Part shown: in pieces, positions 27,878 to 38,752 of the stretch | Position numbering within the stretch: position 1 is the first letter of the stretch | Layout: every line of letters starts with the position of its first letter | Assembly: GCF_026162645.1 (NCBI RefSeq) | Contig: NZ_JAOTBE010000010.1 | Span: 1 to 64,000 of the forward strand | DNA from: Paracoccus rhizosphaerae | Lineage (GTDB): Bacteria > Pseudomonadota > Alphaproteobacteria > Rhodobacterales > Rhodobacteraceae | DNA length: 64,000 nucleotides | Direction: 5' to 3' | Translations under genes and position numbers: made by a program | Notes under the pieces: generated by a model | Database searches by the model: none | Told to the model about the DNA's origin: nothing | What the model saw: the letters and a program-made list of their open reading frames with translations, nothing else

Positions 27878-28567
27878 TCAGCCCAGATAGGCGCGCAGCC
27901 CCGGCGGCGGGTCGTCCAGCAGTGGCCCGGTGGGGCAGGGGGCATGGGCGCGGCCGTCCTCGACCAGCACCGTCAGGGGGGCGAAGGCGCGGGCATCGGC
28001 GGGGTCATGGGTGACCATCAGGACCGTCGCGCCGGTCTCGTCCACGATTCGGGACAGCAGCGCCAGCATCTCGGACTTGAGCGCGGGGCCAAGCGCCGCG
28101 AAGGGTTCGTCCAGCAGCAGCAGCGGTCGGGCGCGCAGCAGCACGCGGGCCAGCGCGACGCGGCCCTGCTGCCCGCCCGACAGCGCGCCGGGGCGACGAT
28201 CGGCGGTGCCGCCAAGGCCGACCTCCTCCAGCACCTGCGTCACGCGGTCCTTTTGCGCCCGGTCCAAACGCAGGTCGGGCCGCAGCCCCATGCCGACATT
28301 CTGCGCCACGGTCAGGTGCGGGAACAGGTTGTGGTGCTGGAATAGCGTCGAGACCGGCCGGCGCCCGGGTGCCATTCCGGTGATATCCTGGCCGTCCCAG
28401 ACCAACCGCCCCCGTTCCGGCGACAGGAACCCGCCCACCAGCGCGAGCAGCGTGGACTTGCCCGACCCCGACGCGCCGATGACCGCGTGGCGGCCCTGCG
28501 GCAGGGCGAAATCAGCCGCCAGCGTGAAGCCGCCCTGCCGCAGCAGGATGTCGCGAAACTCAAGCAT
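27878..28567 (-). CDS. thiQ: thiamine ABC transporter ATP-binding protein
   Basis: The 229-residue ATPase energises import of thiamine and its phosphates. It has Walker A GASGSGKSTLLALVGG, the Q-loop at LFQHHNLFPHLTV, the ABC signature LSGGQQGRVALARVL and Walker B LLLLDEPFAALG. It is slightly shorter than general importers, as ThiQ usually is. The start codon directly follows the thiP stop (TGAATG). It is the last gene of a thiBPQ operon under a TPP riboswitch. Confidence 0.93.
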   Translation of the reverse strand: MLEFRDILLRQGGFTLAADFALPQGRHAVIGASGSGKSTLLALVGGFLSPERGRLVWDGQDITGMAPGRRPVSTLFQHHNLFPHLTVAQNVGMGLRPDLRLDRAQKDRVTQVLEEVGLGGTADRRPGALSGGQQGRVALARVLLRARPLLLLDEPFAALGPALKSEMLALLSRIVDETGATVLMVTHDPADARAFAPLTVLVEDGRAHAPCPTGPLLDDPPPGLRAYLG

Positions 28568-30190
28568 TCACCGGCCCCCGCGGTCGAAGATCCAGAACAG
28601 TGCGAAGCTGAGCGTCATCAGCAGGACCGCCGCCGCCGAGGCATCCGCCATACGATAGCTGTTCATCAGCTGATAGAGCTTCAGCGGCAGCGTCGGCTGG
28701 TCGCTGGCGAACAGCGTGATCACGCCCAGGTCGCCCATCGCCAGCGCCGCCGCCAAGCCGCCCGCGAACCCCAGGGGGCGAGCCAGCCGCGGCAGCACCA
28801 GAAGGCGCAGCCGCGCAAGGCCCCTCAGGTCGAGCGATGCCGCAAGCTGTCCGTAATCGGCCTGCAGCGCCTGAGCCGCGGGGATCAGCGCGCGCAGCCC
28901 GAAGGGCAGCGCCATGGCGGCATTGACCGCCACCGTCACCGGCAGGGCCATCTGCTGCGGCGTCGCCATATCGCGCAGCAGGATGAACAGCCCCGTCCCC
29001 AGCACCAGCGGAGAGGCGACCAGCGGCAGCATGCCCGCAGCCTCGACCCATCGGCCCGCACCTCGGGCGATGGCCAGCGCCAGCGCCAGGCACGCCGCCA
29101 CCGCCAGCGTGGCCGAGGTGACCGCCATAATCACCGACCGCAAGGCGGCGGTCCAGACCTCGCCGGGCAGCACGACCAGGCGCGGAAGCCCCGCCGCCGT
29201 CACCGACAGCAGCGGCGTCAGCAGGAAGGCGGCCGCCGCGGCAATGGCCAGCGCGTCGCCGCCTTTTCGCCAGCCGCCGGGCGCAGGGGGCAGGGCGGGA
29301 CCGTCCATGCCGGCGCCAAAGCCCGCGGGCACCGCGATCCAGCGTGCCAGCAGCAGCGCCCCGACGCAGAGCGCGATCTGCACCAGACCCAAGGTTGCCG
29401 CCCGACCGAGGTCGAAATCGAAGCGGAACGCCTGATAGATCGCCAACTCCACCGTCGTCGCACCGGGACCGCCGCCCAGGGCCAGCGCCACGGTGAAGCT
29501 GGTCAGGCAGACCAGGAACACCGCCAGCCAGACACCCGGCAGGACGCTGCGCAGCATCGGACGCTCGAGGTGGCGGGCGATGTCGCGGGGCGCGAAGTCC
29601 AGGCTGGCCGCCAGGCGGAAGCGTTCGGCCGGGATGGCTTGCCAGCCCTGCAGGATCAGGCGCACCGACAGGGGCAAGTTGAAGAACACATGCGCCAGGA
29701 TGACGCCTTGCCAGCCATAGACCGACATCTCAGGCAGGCCGAGGCCGCGCAGGCTGTCGTTGACGAAGCCGTTGCGGCCGAAGATGGCGATCAGTCCCAT
29801 GATCGCCACGATCACCGGCAGGATGAAGGGCGCACCCAGCAGCGTGACCAGAAGACCGCGGCCGGGAAAGCGCCGCCGCGCCAGCGCCCGTGCCACCGGC
29901 ACCGCCAGCAGGGCCGACAGCGTCGCCGACAGCGCCGCCTGCCACAGGGTGAAGCGCAGGGCGCGCCAGTCCCATTCGGTCAGTGCCGACAGTCCGCCCA
30001 CCGCCCAGGCCACCGCCGCCAGCGTCCCCAGGATCGCCGCCGCCAACAGCGCAGCGACCAGATGGCCGGGCAGGACAACGAAGCGGCGCCGGGGACCGCG
30101 TAGCGCATCGGTATCGGCCGGCGAAGCGGCCGATGGAACATCGTGCCGGAGTGATGCCGCATTCGCGGACTGTGGTCGGTCCACCGTCAC
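28568..30190 (-). CDS. thiP: thiamine ABC transporter permease
   Basis: This roughly 540-residue protein contains two fused permease units of six helices each, the ThiP architecture. Each half has an EAA-like loop contacting ThiQ; the first lies near AASLDFAPRDIARHLERP and the second near AASLDLRGLARLRLLVLP. GTG 30190 overlaps the thiB stop (GTGA) and is the preferred start. An upstream ATG at 30211 lies inside thiB and is possible but less typical. The first ~40 residues before the membrane domain are hydrophilic. Confidence 0.92.
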   Translation of the reverse strand: MTVDRPQSANAASLRHDVPSAASPADTDALRGPRRRFVVLPGHLVAALLAAAILGTLAAVAWAVGGLSALTEWDWRALRFTLWQAALSATLSALLAVPVARALARRRFPGRGLLVTLLGAPFILPVIVAIMGLIAIFGRNGFVNDSLRGLGLPEMSVYGWQGVILAHVFFNLPLSVRLILQGWQAIPAERFRLAASLDFAPRDIARHLERPMLRSVLPGVWLAVFLVCLTSFTVALALGGGPGATTVELAIYQAFRFDFDLGRAATLGLVQIALCVGALLLARWIAVPAGFGAGMDGPALPPAPGGWRKGGDALAIAAAAAFLLTPLLSVTAAGLPRLVVLPGEVWTAALRSVIMAVTSATLAVAACLALALAIARGAGRWVEAAGMLPLVASPLVLGTGLFILLRDMATPQQMALPVTVAVNAAMALPFGLRALIPAAQALQADYGQLAASLDLRGLARLRLLVLPRLARPLGFAGGLAAALAMGDLGVITLFASDQPTLPLKLYQLMNSYRMADASAAAVLLMTLSFALFWIFDRGGR

Positions 30191-31164
30191 CCCGCGAAGG
30201 CGCGCAGCCATTCGTCCAGCGCGGGCTGGCGCAGGGCTTCGGCCTCGTCTTCGGAGTAGAACAGCGTCTTGTCAGGGCGGGGCAGGTCGCGCATGACCTG
30301 CGGCCAATCCTCGACCGGCAGCTTGGCGGGCAGAGACCAGTTGGCCAGCGGGATCGTCTTCTGGAACTCAGGCGTCAGGATCCAGTCCATGAACTGCTGC
30401 GCCAGTTCCGGCTGATCGGTCGAGGCGACCTGCGCGGCCAGTTCCGCCATGAAGTAATGGCCCTCGGGGAAGATCGCGGCCTTCTTCGTCGTGTCGTCCT
30501 CGGCCGCGATGTGATAGGCGGGCGAGGTCGTGTAGGACAGCACCATGTCAGCCTCGCCCTCGGTGAACAGGCCATAGCTTTCCGACCAGCCGCGCGTCAC
30601 CGTCAGCACCTTGGGCGCAAGCTTCGCCCAAGCCTCGGGCGCGTCGTCGCCATAGACCTGCTTGACCCACAACAGCAGCGCCAGACCCGAGATCGAGCTG
30701 CGCGGGTCCTGGATCACGATCTTCAGGTCGTCGGGCGCCTCCAGCAGCTCGTCGAAGCTGGCGGGCGGGCTCTCCAGCCGCGTCTCGTCATAGACGAAGG
30801 CGGTTTCGCCCCAGTTATAGGGCAGGAAGATGTCGTCGCTCCACGCGACCGGCAGCGACATGCCGGTCGTGTCCTGCCCGTGCGGCGCAAACAGACCCGA
30901 TGCGCGGGCGCGGGCGGTCATGTCGGTGTTCAGGCCGAAGACGATGTCGGCCTCGGTGCCCTCTCCCTCCATCAGGATGCGGGGCAGGATGTCGCCGGTC
31001 ACGAATTGCAGGTCGCAGTCGCAGATGGCTTCGAAGCCCTTTTCGATCCTGGGACCTGGCCCCCATTCGCTGGCCACATAGTCGCTGGCATAGACGGTCA
31101 GGACACGGTCCTGCGCCAGGGCGGGTGACGCCAGCAGCAGGGCGGGGATCAGGACGATTTTCAT
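30187..31164 (-). CDS. thiB: thiamine-binding periplasmic protein
   Basis: The 325-residue receptor has a signal peptide MKIVLIPALLLASPALAQ, then a type II periplasmic-binding fold. RVLTVYASDYVASEWGPG and FGLNTDMTARA resemble ThiB/TbpA, which clamps thiamine with aromatic residues. [12 protein letters not shown] features are absent, and a tryptophan-rich stretch, LANWSLPAKL, lies near the C-terminus. It is the promoter-proximal gene after the TPP riboswitch and overlaps thiP by 4 bp. Confidence 0.93.
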   Translation of the reverse strand: MKIVLIPALLLASPALAQDRVLTVYASDYVASEWGPGPRIEKGFEAICDCDLQFVTGDILPRILMEGEGTEADIVFGLNTDMTARARASGLFAPHGQDTTGMSLPVAWSDDIFLPYNWGETAFVYDETRLESPPASFDELLEAPDDLKIVIQDPRSSISGLALLLWVKQVYGDDAPEAWAKLAPKVLTVTRGWSESYGLFTEGEADMVLSYTTSPAYHIAAEDDTTKKAAIFPEGHYFMAELAAQVASTDQPELAQQFMDWILTPEFQKTIPLANWSLPAKLPVEDWPQVMRDLPRPDKTLFYSEDEAEALRQPALDEWLRAFAG

Positions 31165-31204
31165 GCGGCCTCCTTTCGTTCAGGGTTCGAAAGAAAGGAC
31201 AAGC

Positions 31205-31295
31205 CGCACCTTCCCTCCGCCGGTGACAAGCCGGATCAGGTTCAACGGGTCCGCGATTGCGTCTCAGCCGGTCAGGCACCCCGAGGTGCCCCTGA
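31205..31295 (-). promoter_or_regulatory. TPP riboswitch (THI element)
   Basis: Read on the minus strand the leader has the conserved THI-box blocks in order: GGGGTGCC, GGCTGAGAC, then ACCCGTTGAACCTGATC and, near the end, GGCGGAGGGAAG. These form the TPP-binding aptamer. It lies about 40 bp upstream of thiB and should shut down transport when TPP is plentiful. The high GC suggests control by ribosome-site sequestration, since no T-rich terminator is seen. Confidence 0.93.
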
Positions 31296-31357
31296 ATGTA
31301 GTGGTTTCGCAGCCGCGCGCAAGCCGCTAGAACCACGGCCGACACAGGGGACAGGAC

Positions 31358-33982
31358 ATGACCGACCAGCCCACACCGATGATGGCGCAGTATCTGGCGA
31401 TCCGGGACGCAAATCCAGGCGCGCTGCTGTTCTATCGCATGGGCGACTTCTACGAGATGTTCTTCGACGACGCCGTCCAGGCCGCAGCTGCGCTGGACAT
31501 CGCGCTGACGAAACGCGGCACGCATGAAGGCCAGCCGATCCCGATGTGCGGCGTGCCGGTCCATGCGGCCGAAAGCTATCTTCTGACGTTGATCCGCAAG
31601 GGGTTCCGCGTGGCCATCGCCGAACAGATGGAGGACCCGGCCGAGGCGAAGAAGCGCGGGTCCAAGTCTGTCGTGGCCCGCGACGTCGTGCGGCTGGTCA
31701 CGCCCGGCACGCTGACCGAGGAGTCGCTGCTGGAGGCGCGGCGCCACAACTATCTGGCGGCCTTCGCGCAGATCCGGGACGACGGCGCGCTAGCCTGGGT
31801 CGACATCTCGACCGGGGCGTTCCAGGTGATGGAGTGCCCCTTGCCGCGGCTGGCCCCCGAACTGGCGCGGCTGGCGCCGAGAGAGGTGCTGACCTGCGTG
31901 GCGGGGCTGGACGATCTGATTGCGGATGCCGGCGCCGCACTGACCGACCTGCACACGGGCGCCTTCGACAGCGGCGCCGGGGCGCGGCGGCTGTGCGCGC
32001 TCTATGGGGTCGAGACGCTGGACGGTTTCGGCAGCTTCACGCGGGCGGAACTGGCCGCGATGGGGGCCATCGTCGACTATCTGGAGATGACGCAGAAGGG
32101 CAAGCTGCCGCTGCTGCGCCCGCCGGTGCGCGAGCGCATGGGCGGCACGATGCAGATCGACGCCGCCACCCGCCGCAACCTGGAACTGACGCAGGCGCTG
32201 TCGGGCGGGCGGGACGGCTCGCTTCTGGCGGCGATCGACCGCACGGTGACGGCGCCCGGCGCGCGCCTGCTGGAACGGCGCATCAGCGCACCGTCGCGCG
32301 ACCTGGGGCTGATCCACGCGCGGCAGGATGCGGTCGCGGCGCTGGTGGACGATCCACGGCTGATGTCCGACTTGCGTGCGGCGTTGTCGCGCGTGCCCGA
32401 CATGGACCGCGCGCTGTCGCGGCTGGCGCTGGACCGGGGCGGGCCGCGCGATCTGGCCGCGATCCGGGCGGGACTGACCCAAGGGGCGGCCATTGCCGAG
32501 AGGCTGCCGCGTGACGCGCCGGAAGTCCTGCGCGTGGCGGCGGCCGATCTGCTGGGCCATGACGACCTGATCGATCTTCTGGACGACGCGCTGGTGGCCG
32601 AGCCGCCCTTGCTGGCCCGCGACGGCGGCTTCGTGGCCGAGGGGCATGACGACGATCTGGACCAGACCCGCCGCCTGCGCGACGAAGGGCGTGGCGTCAT
32701 TGCCGGGATGCAGGCAGAATACGCGGCGCTGGCAGGCATTGGTAGCCTGAAGATCAAGCACAACAACGTGCTGGGGTATTTCATCGAAACCACCGCCACC
32801 CATGCCGAACGCATGCTGGCGATGCCCGACCGCTTCATCCACCGTCAGACCACCGCGAACCAGATCCGCTTCACCACGGTCGAACTGTCCGAGCTGGAGA
32901 CCCGCATCCTCAACGCCCGTGACCGCGCGCTCGAGATCGAGCGCGGCGTCTTTGACCGGCTGCGCACCGCCATTCTGGACCGCGCCCCGCAGATCGGTCA
33001 GGCGGCGCGGGCGCTGGCCGAGATCGACCTGGCTGCCGCTTTCGCCGACATCGCATCGGGCGAAGGCTGGGTGCGCCCCCGCGTCGACGACAGCCGCGCC
33101 TTCGTGATCGAAGGCGGGCGGCATCCGGTCGTCGAACATGCCCTGAAGCGCAAGGCCGACAGCTTCGTCGCCAACGACTGCCACCTCACGGATGGTGAGA
33201 CGCCGGCCATCTGGCTGCTGACCGGCCCGAACATGGCGGGCAAATCGACCTTCCTGCGCCAGAACGCGCTGATTGCGGTGCTGGCGCAGGCCGGGGCCTT
33301 CGTGCCCGCGCGCGCCGCCCATGTCGGGCTGGTCAGCCAGCTGTTTTCCCGCGTCGGTGCGGCGGACGACCTGGCGCGGGGACGTTCAACCTTCATGGTC
33401 GAGATGGTGGAAACCGCCGCCATCCTGAACCAGGCAGACGACCGGGCGCTGGTGATCCTGGACGAGATCGGGCGCGGGACATCCACCTGGGACGGGTTGT
33501 CGATCGCCTGGGCGGTGATGGAGCATCTGCACGCCGCGAACCGCTGCCGCGCCCTGTTCGCGACGCACTATCACGAGATGACGGCCCTGACCGCCAAGCT
33601 GGACGGGGTCGAGAACGCCACCGTCGCCGTTCGCGAATGGGAGGGCGAAGTGATTTTCCTTCACGAGGTCAGGAAGGGTGCCGCCGACCGCAGCTATGGC
33701 GTGCAGGTCGCGCGGCTGGCGGGGCTGCCGACCGCGGTCGTGGACCGTGCGCGGGCGGTGCTGGATGCGCTGGAATCGGGCGAACGTCAGGGTGGCGCGC
33801 GTCCCGCCGCGCTGATCGACGACCTGCCGTTGTTCCGCGCCGTGCCGCCGGCGCCCGCGCCCGCCAAGGCGTCGGCTCTGGACGCGCGGCTGAAGGCAGT
33901 GCATCCCGATACGCTCAGTCCGCGCGAGGCGCTGGAGCTGGTCTATGAACTTAAAAGCCTGTCCGAGGAGACGCGTCCATGA
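31358..33982 (+). CDS. mutS: DNA mismatch repair protein MutS
   Basis: MutS recognises mismatches and small loops and recruits MutL. The 874-residue protein has the mismatch-binding Phe-x-Glu motif in [14 protein letters not shown] near the N-terminus. It has the connector and lever domains, the clamp region with [12 protein letters not shown], and the ATPase with Walker [17 protein letters not shown] and Walker [23 protein letters not shown] and FATHYHEM are further family blocks. The length is typical. The stop overlaps the aroC start (ATGA). Confidence 0.98.
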   Translation: MTDQPTPMMAQYLAIRDANPGALLFYRMGDFYEMFFDDAVQAAAALDIALTKRGTHEGQPIPMCGVPVHAAESYLLTLIRKGFRVAIAEQMEDPAEAKKRGSKSVVARDVVRLVTPGTLTEESLLEARRHNYLAAFAQIRDDGALAWVDISTGAFQVMECPLPRLAPELARLAPREVLTCVAGLDDLIADAGAALTDLHTGAFDSGAGARRLCALYGVETLDGFGSFTRAELAAMGAIVDYLEMTQKGKLPLLRPPVRERMGGTMQIDAATRRNLELTQALSGGRDGSLLAAIDRTVTAPGARLLERRISAPSRDLGLIHARQDAVAALVDDPRLMSDLRAALSRVPDMDRALSRLALDRGGPRDLAAIRAGLTQGAAIAERLPRDAPEVLRVAAADLLGHDDLIDLLDDALVAEPPLLARDGGFVAEGHDDDLDQTRRLRDEGRGVIAGMQAEYAALAGIGSLKIKHNNVLGYFIETTATHAERMLAMPDRFIHRQTTANQIRFTTVELSELETRILNARDRALEIERGVFDRLRTAILDRAPQIGQAARALAEIDLAAAFADIASGEGWVRPRVDDSRAFVIEGGRHPVVEHALKRKADSFVANDCHLTDGETPAIWLLTGPNMAGKSTFLRQNALIAVLAQAGAFVPARAAHVGLVSQLFSRVGAADDLARGRSTFMVEMVETAAILNQADDRALVILDEIGRGTSTWDGLSIAWAVMEHLHAANRCRALFATHYHEMTALTAKLDGVENATVAVREWEGEVIFLHEVRKGAADRSYGVQVARLAGLPTAVVDRARAVLDALESGERQGGARPAALIDDLPLFRAVPPAPAPAKASALDARLKAVHPDTLSPREALELVYELKSLSEETRP

Positions 33983-35079
33983 GCTTCAACACTTTCGGCC
34001 GCGTGTTCCGCTTCACCACCTGGGGTGAAAGCCACGGGCCGGCCCTTGGCGCGACCGTCGACGGCGTGCCCCCCGGCGTGCCGCTGGACGAAGGCTTCAT
34101 CCAAGCCTTCCTGGACCGTCGCCGCCCCGGCACCAGCAAGCACACCACGCAGCGGCGCGAACCCGACCAGGTGCGCATCCTGTCGGGCGTCTTCGAGGGC
34201 GTGACAACCGGCACCCCGATCCAGCTGATGATCGAAAACACCGACCAGCGGTCCAAGGACTATGGCGACATCGCCACCAGCTTTCGTCCCGGCCATGCGG
34301 ACATCACCTATCACCTGAAATATGGTGTCCGCGATTACCGTGGCGGCGGGCGGTCCAGTGCGCGCGAAACGGCGGCACGGGTCGCGGCGGGCGCGGTCGC
34401 GCAGGCGGTGCTGGGCGCGCTGGTGCCGGATCTGCGGATCATCGGCTACATGGTGCAGATGGGGGCGATGCGGCTGGACCGATCGCGCCTGGACCTGTCG
34501 GCCGTGGACGGCAATCCGTTCTTCCTGCCCGATACCGGGGCCGTGCAGGCGTGGTCGGATTATCTGGACGGCATCCGCAAGGACCAGAACAGCGTTGGCG
34601 CGGCACTTGAGGTGCTGGTCCAGGGCTGCCCGCCGGGACTTGGTGCGCCGGTCTATGCCAAGCTGGACACCGATTTGGCCGCTGCGATGATGTCGATCAA
34701 CGCCGTCAAGGCGGTCGAGATCGGCGAGGGCATGGCCTCGGCCGGACTGACGGGCGTGGACAACGCCGACGAGATCCGCATGGGACCCGACGGCCCCGAG
34801 TTCCTGTCGAACCACGCGGGCGGCATCCTAGGCGGGATATCGACCGGTCAGGACATCGTCGTGCGCTTCGCGATCAAGCCGACCAGCTCGATCACCACGC
34901 CGCGCCGGTCGATCAATGCCCGCGGGGAAGAGATCGACGTCATCACCAAGGGCCGCCACGACCCCTGCGTCGGCATCCGCGCGGTGCCCGTGGCCGAGGC
35001 GATGGCCGCCTGCGTGATCCTGGACCACCTGCTCATGGACCGGGCGCAAACCGGCGGAGTGCGCGGTCAGATCGGCTGA
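33979..35079 (+). CDS. aroC: chorismate synthase
   Basis: AroC converts EPSP to chorismate with reduced FMN, the last shared step to aromatic amino acids. The 366-residue product shows the family signatures [14 protein letters not shown] near residue 17, the [19 protein letters not shown] block, and [17 protein letters not shown] in the second half. It overlaps mutS by 4 bp, and its 3' end overlaps the opposite-strand kinase gene by 13 bp. Pairing of mutS with aroC looks like read-through organisation, not a functional link. Confidence 0.97.
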   Translation: MSFNTFGRVFRFTTWGESHGPALGATVDGVPPGVPLDEGFIQAFLDRRRPGTSKHTTQRREPDQVRILSGVFEGVTTGTPIQLMIENTDQRSKDYGDIATSFRPGHADITYHLKYGVRDYRGGGRSSARETAARVAAGAVAQAVLGALVPDLRIIGYMVQMGAMRLDRSRLDLSAVDGNPFFLPDTGAVQAWSDYLDGIRKDQNSVGAALEVLVQGCPPGLGAPVYAKLDTDLAAAMMSINAVKAVEIGEGMASAGLTGVDNADEIRMGPDGPEFLSNHAGGILGGISTGQDIVVRFAIKPTSSITTPRRSINARGEEIDVITKGRHDPCVGIRAVPVAEAMAACVILDHLLMDRAQTGGVRGQIG

Positions 35080-35945
35080 TCCGCCAGAAACGCCTCGACC
35101 TCGGCCCGCAAGGGGATGGCATCGGCCGCGCCAGGCCGCGTCACCTGCAGCGCCGCCGCCGCCGCCGCCAGCCGCAGGGCGGCTGCCACATCCTGGCCTT
35201 CGTCCAGCGCCGCCGCAAAATAACCCGCAAAAGTGTCGCCCGCGCCGGTGGTGTCGACTGGCCGGACCTTGAATGAGGGCTGCCGAAAGGTCTGCGCGGT
35301 GCGCAGGTCACGATATTCCGCACCCTCGGACCCCTTGGTGATCAGCAGGCCCTGCACCGGCAGATCGCCGGGGATGCCCGCAAACAGCTGCTCAGCCTCG
35401 CCGGCGTTCATCGCAAGGATCGAGACATGCGGCAGGGTCGCCCTCACGGCCTCCAGATCGAAAGGGGCGGCGGAATAAACCACCCGAGCGCCCCGCGCCT
35501 GCGCAGCCTGGGCGGCGGCAACCTGGCTGTTCGTCTCGTTCTGGATCAGCAGCGTGTCGTCAGGACCGATTTCCTGCAGCGTGGCGATCAACGCGGTCTC
35601 ATCGATCGCGCGATTGGCGCCGGGGTGGATGACGATGGCGTTTTCGGCGCCCGAATCGACTAGGATGATCGCGTGACCGGTCGCCTGGTCGTCCATCCGG
35701 GCGATGTGGACGGTCACGGCACCGGCCTCGGCCAGCCGCTCGACCACCCAGCTGTCACTTGCCCCCACAGCCCCCAGATGCAGCGTTCGGGCCCCGGCGC
35801 GCGCGGCCGCGATGGTCTGGTTCGCGCCCTTGCCGCCCAGACCCATCGAGAAATCCTGTGCCGCCAGCGTCTCTCCGGGCCGGGGCAGGTTCTGCAGCCG
35901 ATAGACATGGTCGATGTTGATCGAGCCCAGATTCCAGATAGCCAT
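35067..35945 (-). CDS. rbsK: PfkB-family carbohydrate kinase, probably ribokinase
   Basis: The 292-residue cytosolic kinase has the PfkB N-terminal signature [20 protein letters not shown] and the C-terminal [17 protein letters not shown] with the catalytic aspartate. [20 protein letters not shown] matches ribokinase N-termini (substrate-contact Asp after Asn). No ribose transporter or other rbs gene is nearby, so an adenosine or related sugar kinase cannot be excluded. It overlaps aroC tail to tail by 13 bp. Confidence 0.8.
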   Translation of the reverse strand: MAIWNLGSINIDHVYRLQNLPRPGETLAAQDFSMGLGGKGANQTIAAARAGARTLHLGAVGASDSWVVERLAEAGAVTVHIARMDDQATGHAIILVDSGAENAIVIHPGANRAIDETALIATLQEIGPDDTLLIQNETNSQVAAAQAAQARGARVVYSAAPFDLEAVRATLPHVSILAMNAGEAEQLFAGIPGDLPVQGLLITKGSEGAEYRDLRTAQTFRQPSFKVRPVDTTGAGDTFAGYFAAALDEGQDVAAALRLAAAAAALQVTRPGAADAIPLRAEVEAFLADQPI

Positions 35946-36008
35946 CGCCGCCCCCGTTCAAGTCACGCCATGTGACCGGTCGTCCCTGCGGTTGTCCAGA
36001 TACGAAAA

Positions 36009-36030
36009 ACGCGCCCCTTCCAGGGCGCGT
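36009..36030 (-). terminator. intrinsic terminator of the bc1 operon
   Basis: On the minus strand an ACGCGCCC...GGGCGCGT 8-bp stem with a 6-base loop is followed immediately by TTTTTCG. It lies 26 bp past the cytochrome c1 stop, a classic factor-independent terminator. Confidence 0.85.
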
Positions 36031-36055
36031 TCCGGTAGGTCCGATGGTGCGCGCG

Positions 36056-37405
36056 TCAGTGCTTGCGCTTGACCTTGTGGCGTGCCCAGAGCCGCTTGTT
36101 GGTCAGATAGAGCAGCACCGCCAGCGCCAGAAGGAACAGGACCGAGACAAGGCCCACGGACTTGCGGTCCATCAGCTTGGGTTCGGCCGTCCACATCAGG
36201 AAGGCGGCCACGTCTGTTGCCATCTGGTCGACGGTCGCCGGGGTGCCGTCCTCGAACGTCACCAGGTCGTCGGACAGCGGGGGCGGCATGCTGATCCAGC
36301 CGCCCGGAAAGGCGCTGTTGCCGTAAAGCAGCGTACCGGCCTGTTCTTGGGTTTCGCCGGTATAGCCGGTCAGGATGGCGTGGATGTATTCCGGGCCGCC
36401 CATGCCGTTGACCAGCTGGCTGATGCCGGTGCCATAGGGGCCGTGGAAGCCCGCGCGCGCCTTGGCCATCAGCGACAGGTCCGGGCCCATGCCCGCGCCC
36501 GCCACTTCGGGGAAGTTGTCCGTCAGAACGCGCGCGCGTTCCTCTCCGATCGAATCGTCGAAAATCGGCAGCAGGTTGGTGGCATAGGCGCGGACCTGAT
36601 CCTCGGGCAGGGCGGGGCCGCCCTCGTCCGCCAGGGTGCGGATCGGGACGAACTTCATGCCGTGGCAGGCCGAGCAGACCTCGGTATAGACCTGAAGGCC
36701 GCGCTGCAGCTGGAACTGGTCGAAGCTGCCGAACGGGCCTTCGAAGCTGAAGGCGATGTCCTCGATATGGCCGGCGCCGTGATCGCCGCTGCTGCCATGC
36801 TCTTCCTCGTTGTGCTCCTCGGCGGCTTCCTCGCCCAGAACCTCGGTGGCCTGCTCCTCGACGGGCTCGGTGCCGGTGGTCGTGGGAACGGGAACCGACG
36901 TCTCGTTGCCTTCCGGCAGGGCGACGGCGTCCACACCGCCCTGATCGGCGGTCGGCTGCATGCCGGCGGGATTCTGCGGCAGGTTGCCGGCCTCGGGCTG
37001 CGGTTCCTGCGCGTCGGAATGCGCAGGGGCCAGCTCGCCCGGTGCCTCGGTCGGCGCGGTCGGTTCGACGGCCTCGGCTTCGGCTTCGGCGACCGGAGCC
37101 TCCTCGGCCGGTGCTTCCGCAGCCGGTACTTCCTCGGCCAGCGTGTCGGCAGAAGGCGCCCCGGCGCCGTCGGCTGCCGGCTCGGCCTCGAGGGCTTCGG
37201 CTTCAGGAGCTTCGACTTCGGGCGCTGCCTCGGCCGCCGGAGCGGTCTCCTCGGTCGCGAAGGGTTCGACTGTCGGTCCTGTCGCGGTGGGCGCGGCCTG
37301 CTCTGCCTGCGGGGCAGCCGGAGCCGCCTCCTGTGCCAGAGCAAAGCCGGTGGCAGAGAGCGTCAGGGCCGCAACGGCCGTGAGCGTCTTGGTTCTCAGG
37401 GTCAT
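36056..37405 (-). CDS. petC: cytochrome c1 with long acidic extension
   Basis: Cytochrome c1 passes electrons from the Rieske centre to cytochrome c within the bc1 complex. The 449-residue protein has a signal peptide (residues 1-24 or so), then about 185 residues rich in Ala, Glu and Pro, and then the haem domain with VCSACH near residue 244. The distal methionine is probably in one of the downstream Met-containing blocks such as [11 protein letters not shown]-terminal anchor reads [18 protein letters not shown]. The acidic insert is a known Paracoccus feature thought to aid docking of cytochrome c. ATG 37405 follows GGAGAGCCGTAG; a much longer frame reaching 37858 overlaps cytochrome b and is rejected. 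It is the last gene of the operon. Confidence 0.96.
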   Translation of the reverse strand: MTLRTKTLTAVAALTLSATGFALAQEAAPAAPQAEQAAPTATGPTVEPFATEETAPAAEAAPEVEAPEAEALEAEPAADGAGAPSADTLAEEVPAAEAPAEEAPVAEAEAEAVEPTAPTEAPGELAPAHSDAQEPQPEAGNLPQNPAGMQPTADQGGVDAVALPEGNETSVPVPTTTGTEPVEEQATEVLGEEAAEEHNEEEHGSSGDHGAGHIEDIAFSFEGPFGSFDQFQLQRGLQVYTEVCSACHGMKFVPIRTLADEGGPALPEDQVRAYATNLLPIFDDSIGEERARVLTDNFPEVAGAGMGPDLSLMAKARAGFHGPYGTGISQLVNGMGGPEYIHAILTGYTGETQEQAGTLLYGNSAFPGGWISMPPPLSDDLVTFEDGTPATVDQMATDVAAFLMWTAEPKLMDRKSVGLVSVLFLLALAVLLYLTNKRLWARHKVKRKH

Positions 37406-37419
37406 CTCTACGGCTCTCC

Positions 37420-38742
37420 TTACTCGGCCATGCGCGTCGGCGCGTCGTAATGCGCCAGGTGGTCTTCCTCGATCGTCGCCGGCATCGCCTCGGGCTTCTC
37501 GATGACACCCAGGATCGGCAGGATGACCAGGAAGTAGGCGAACCAGTAGGCCGCGGCGACCAGCGCGATGTAGGGATAGATCCCCTCGGTCGGCATGGCG
37601 CCCACCCAGGTCAGGATGACGAAGTCGGCGGCCAGCAGCCAGAACCACCACTTGAACATCGGGCGATAGCGGCCCGAGCGCACCCGCGAGGTGTCGAGCC
37701 ACGGCACCAGCGCCATCACGATGATCGCGCCAAACATCGCCAGCACGCCGAAGAACTTGGCGTCGATGATGCCGAAGGAGAGCCAGTTGACCAGCTGCAC
37801 CAGCCAGACTTCGCTGTCGAAGGCGCGCAGGATGGCGTAGAAGGGCAGGAAGTACCATTCGGGCACAATATGCGCGGGCGTCGCCAGCGCGTTCGCCTGG
37901 ATGTAGTTGTCGGGGTGGCCCAGATAGTTCGGCATGAAGCCCACGACCGCGAAGAACACGACCAGGATCACCGCCAGGGCGAACAGGTCCTTCATCACGA
38001 AATAGGGCCAGAAGGGCAGGGTGTCCCTTTCCGCCTCGGCCTTGCTGGTGCGGCGCACCTCGACCCCGGTGGGGTTGTTGTTGCCGGTCGAGTGGAATGC
38101 CCAGACGTGGACGATCACCAGGCCCGCGATGATGAAGGGCAGCAGGTAGTGCAGCGAGAAGAAGCGGTTCAGCGTTGCGTTTCCGACGGCAGGTCCGCCA
38201 AGCAGCCAGGTCTGGATCGTCTCACCCACGCCTGGAATCGCGCCGAAGAGGCCGGTGATCACGGTGGCGCCCCAGAAGGACATCTGACCCCAGGGCAGCA
38301 CGTATCCCATGAAGGCGGTCGCCATCATCAGGATATAGATCAGCATGCCGATGATCCAGGTGACCTCGCGCGGCGCCTTGTAGCTGCCGTAGTAGAGGTT
38401 GCGGAAGATGTGCAGATACACCGCCACGAAGAACAGCGATGCGCCGTTCGCGTGCAGGTAGCGCAGCATATAGCCGCCATTGACGTTGCGCATGATGTGT
38501 TCGACGCTGGCGAAGGCCATGTCAACATGCGGCGTGTAGTGCATCACCAGAACGATGCCGGTGATGATCTGCAGCGCCAGGCAGAAGACCAGCACGATGC
38601 CCCAGATCCACATCCAGTTGAGGTTCTTGGGGGTGGGGATCATCAGAGTGTCGTACAGGATGCCGACGACCGGCAGGCGCCGGTGCAGCCAACGCTCGAA
38701 GCCCGACTTGGGCTCGTAATGGTCATGGGGAATTCCGGCCAT
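37420..38742 (-). CDS. petB: cytochrome b of the bc1 complex
   Basis: The 440-residue integral membrane subunit carries haems bL and bH and both quinone sites. The paired haem ligands appear in [19 protein letters not shown] and [20 protein letters not shown]. The Qo-site PEWY motif is in [18 protein letters not shown]. It lies 10 bp downstream of the Rieske gene and 14 bp before cytochrome c1, the standard fbcFBC order. Confidence 0.98.
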   Translation of the reverse strand: MAGIPHDHYEPKSGFERWLHRRLPVVGILYDTLMIPTPKNLNWMWIWGIVLVFCLALQIITGIVLVMHYTPHVDMAFASVEHIMRNVNGGYMLRYLHANGASLFFVAVYLHIFRNLYYGSYKAPREVTWIIGMLIYILMMATAFMGYVLPWGQMSFWGATVITGLFGAIPGVGETIQTWLLGGPAVGNATLNRFFSLHYLLPFIIAGLVIVHVWAFHSTGNNNPTGVEVRRTSKAEAERDTLPFWPYFVMKDLFALAVILVVFFAVVGFMPNYLGHPDNYIQANALATPAHIVPEWYFLPFYAILRAFDSEVWLVQLVNWLSFGIIDAKFFGVLAMFGAIIVMALVPWLDTSRVRSGRYRPMFKWWFWLLAADFVILTWVGAMPTEGIYPYIALVAAAYWFAYFLVILPILGVIEKPEAMPATIEEDHLAHYDAPTRMAE

Positions 38743-38752
38743 GATGCCCTCC

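Noticed and set aside
31190..31298. Intrinsic terminator in the thiB leader
   Set aside because: The GC stem near GGGGTGCC belongs to the riboswitch aptamer and is not followed by a U-run on either strand.
36056..37858. A 600-residue version of cytochrome c1
   Set aside because: The extra 150 residues overlap cytochrome b out of frame, and the signal peptide with a good ribosome site starts at 37405.
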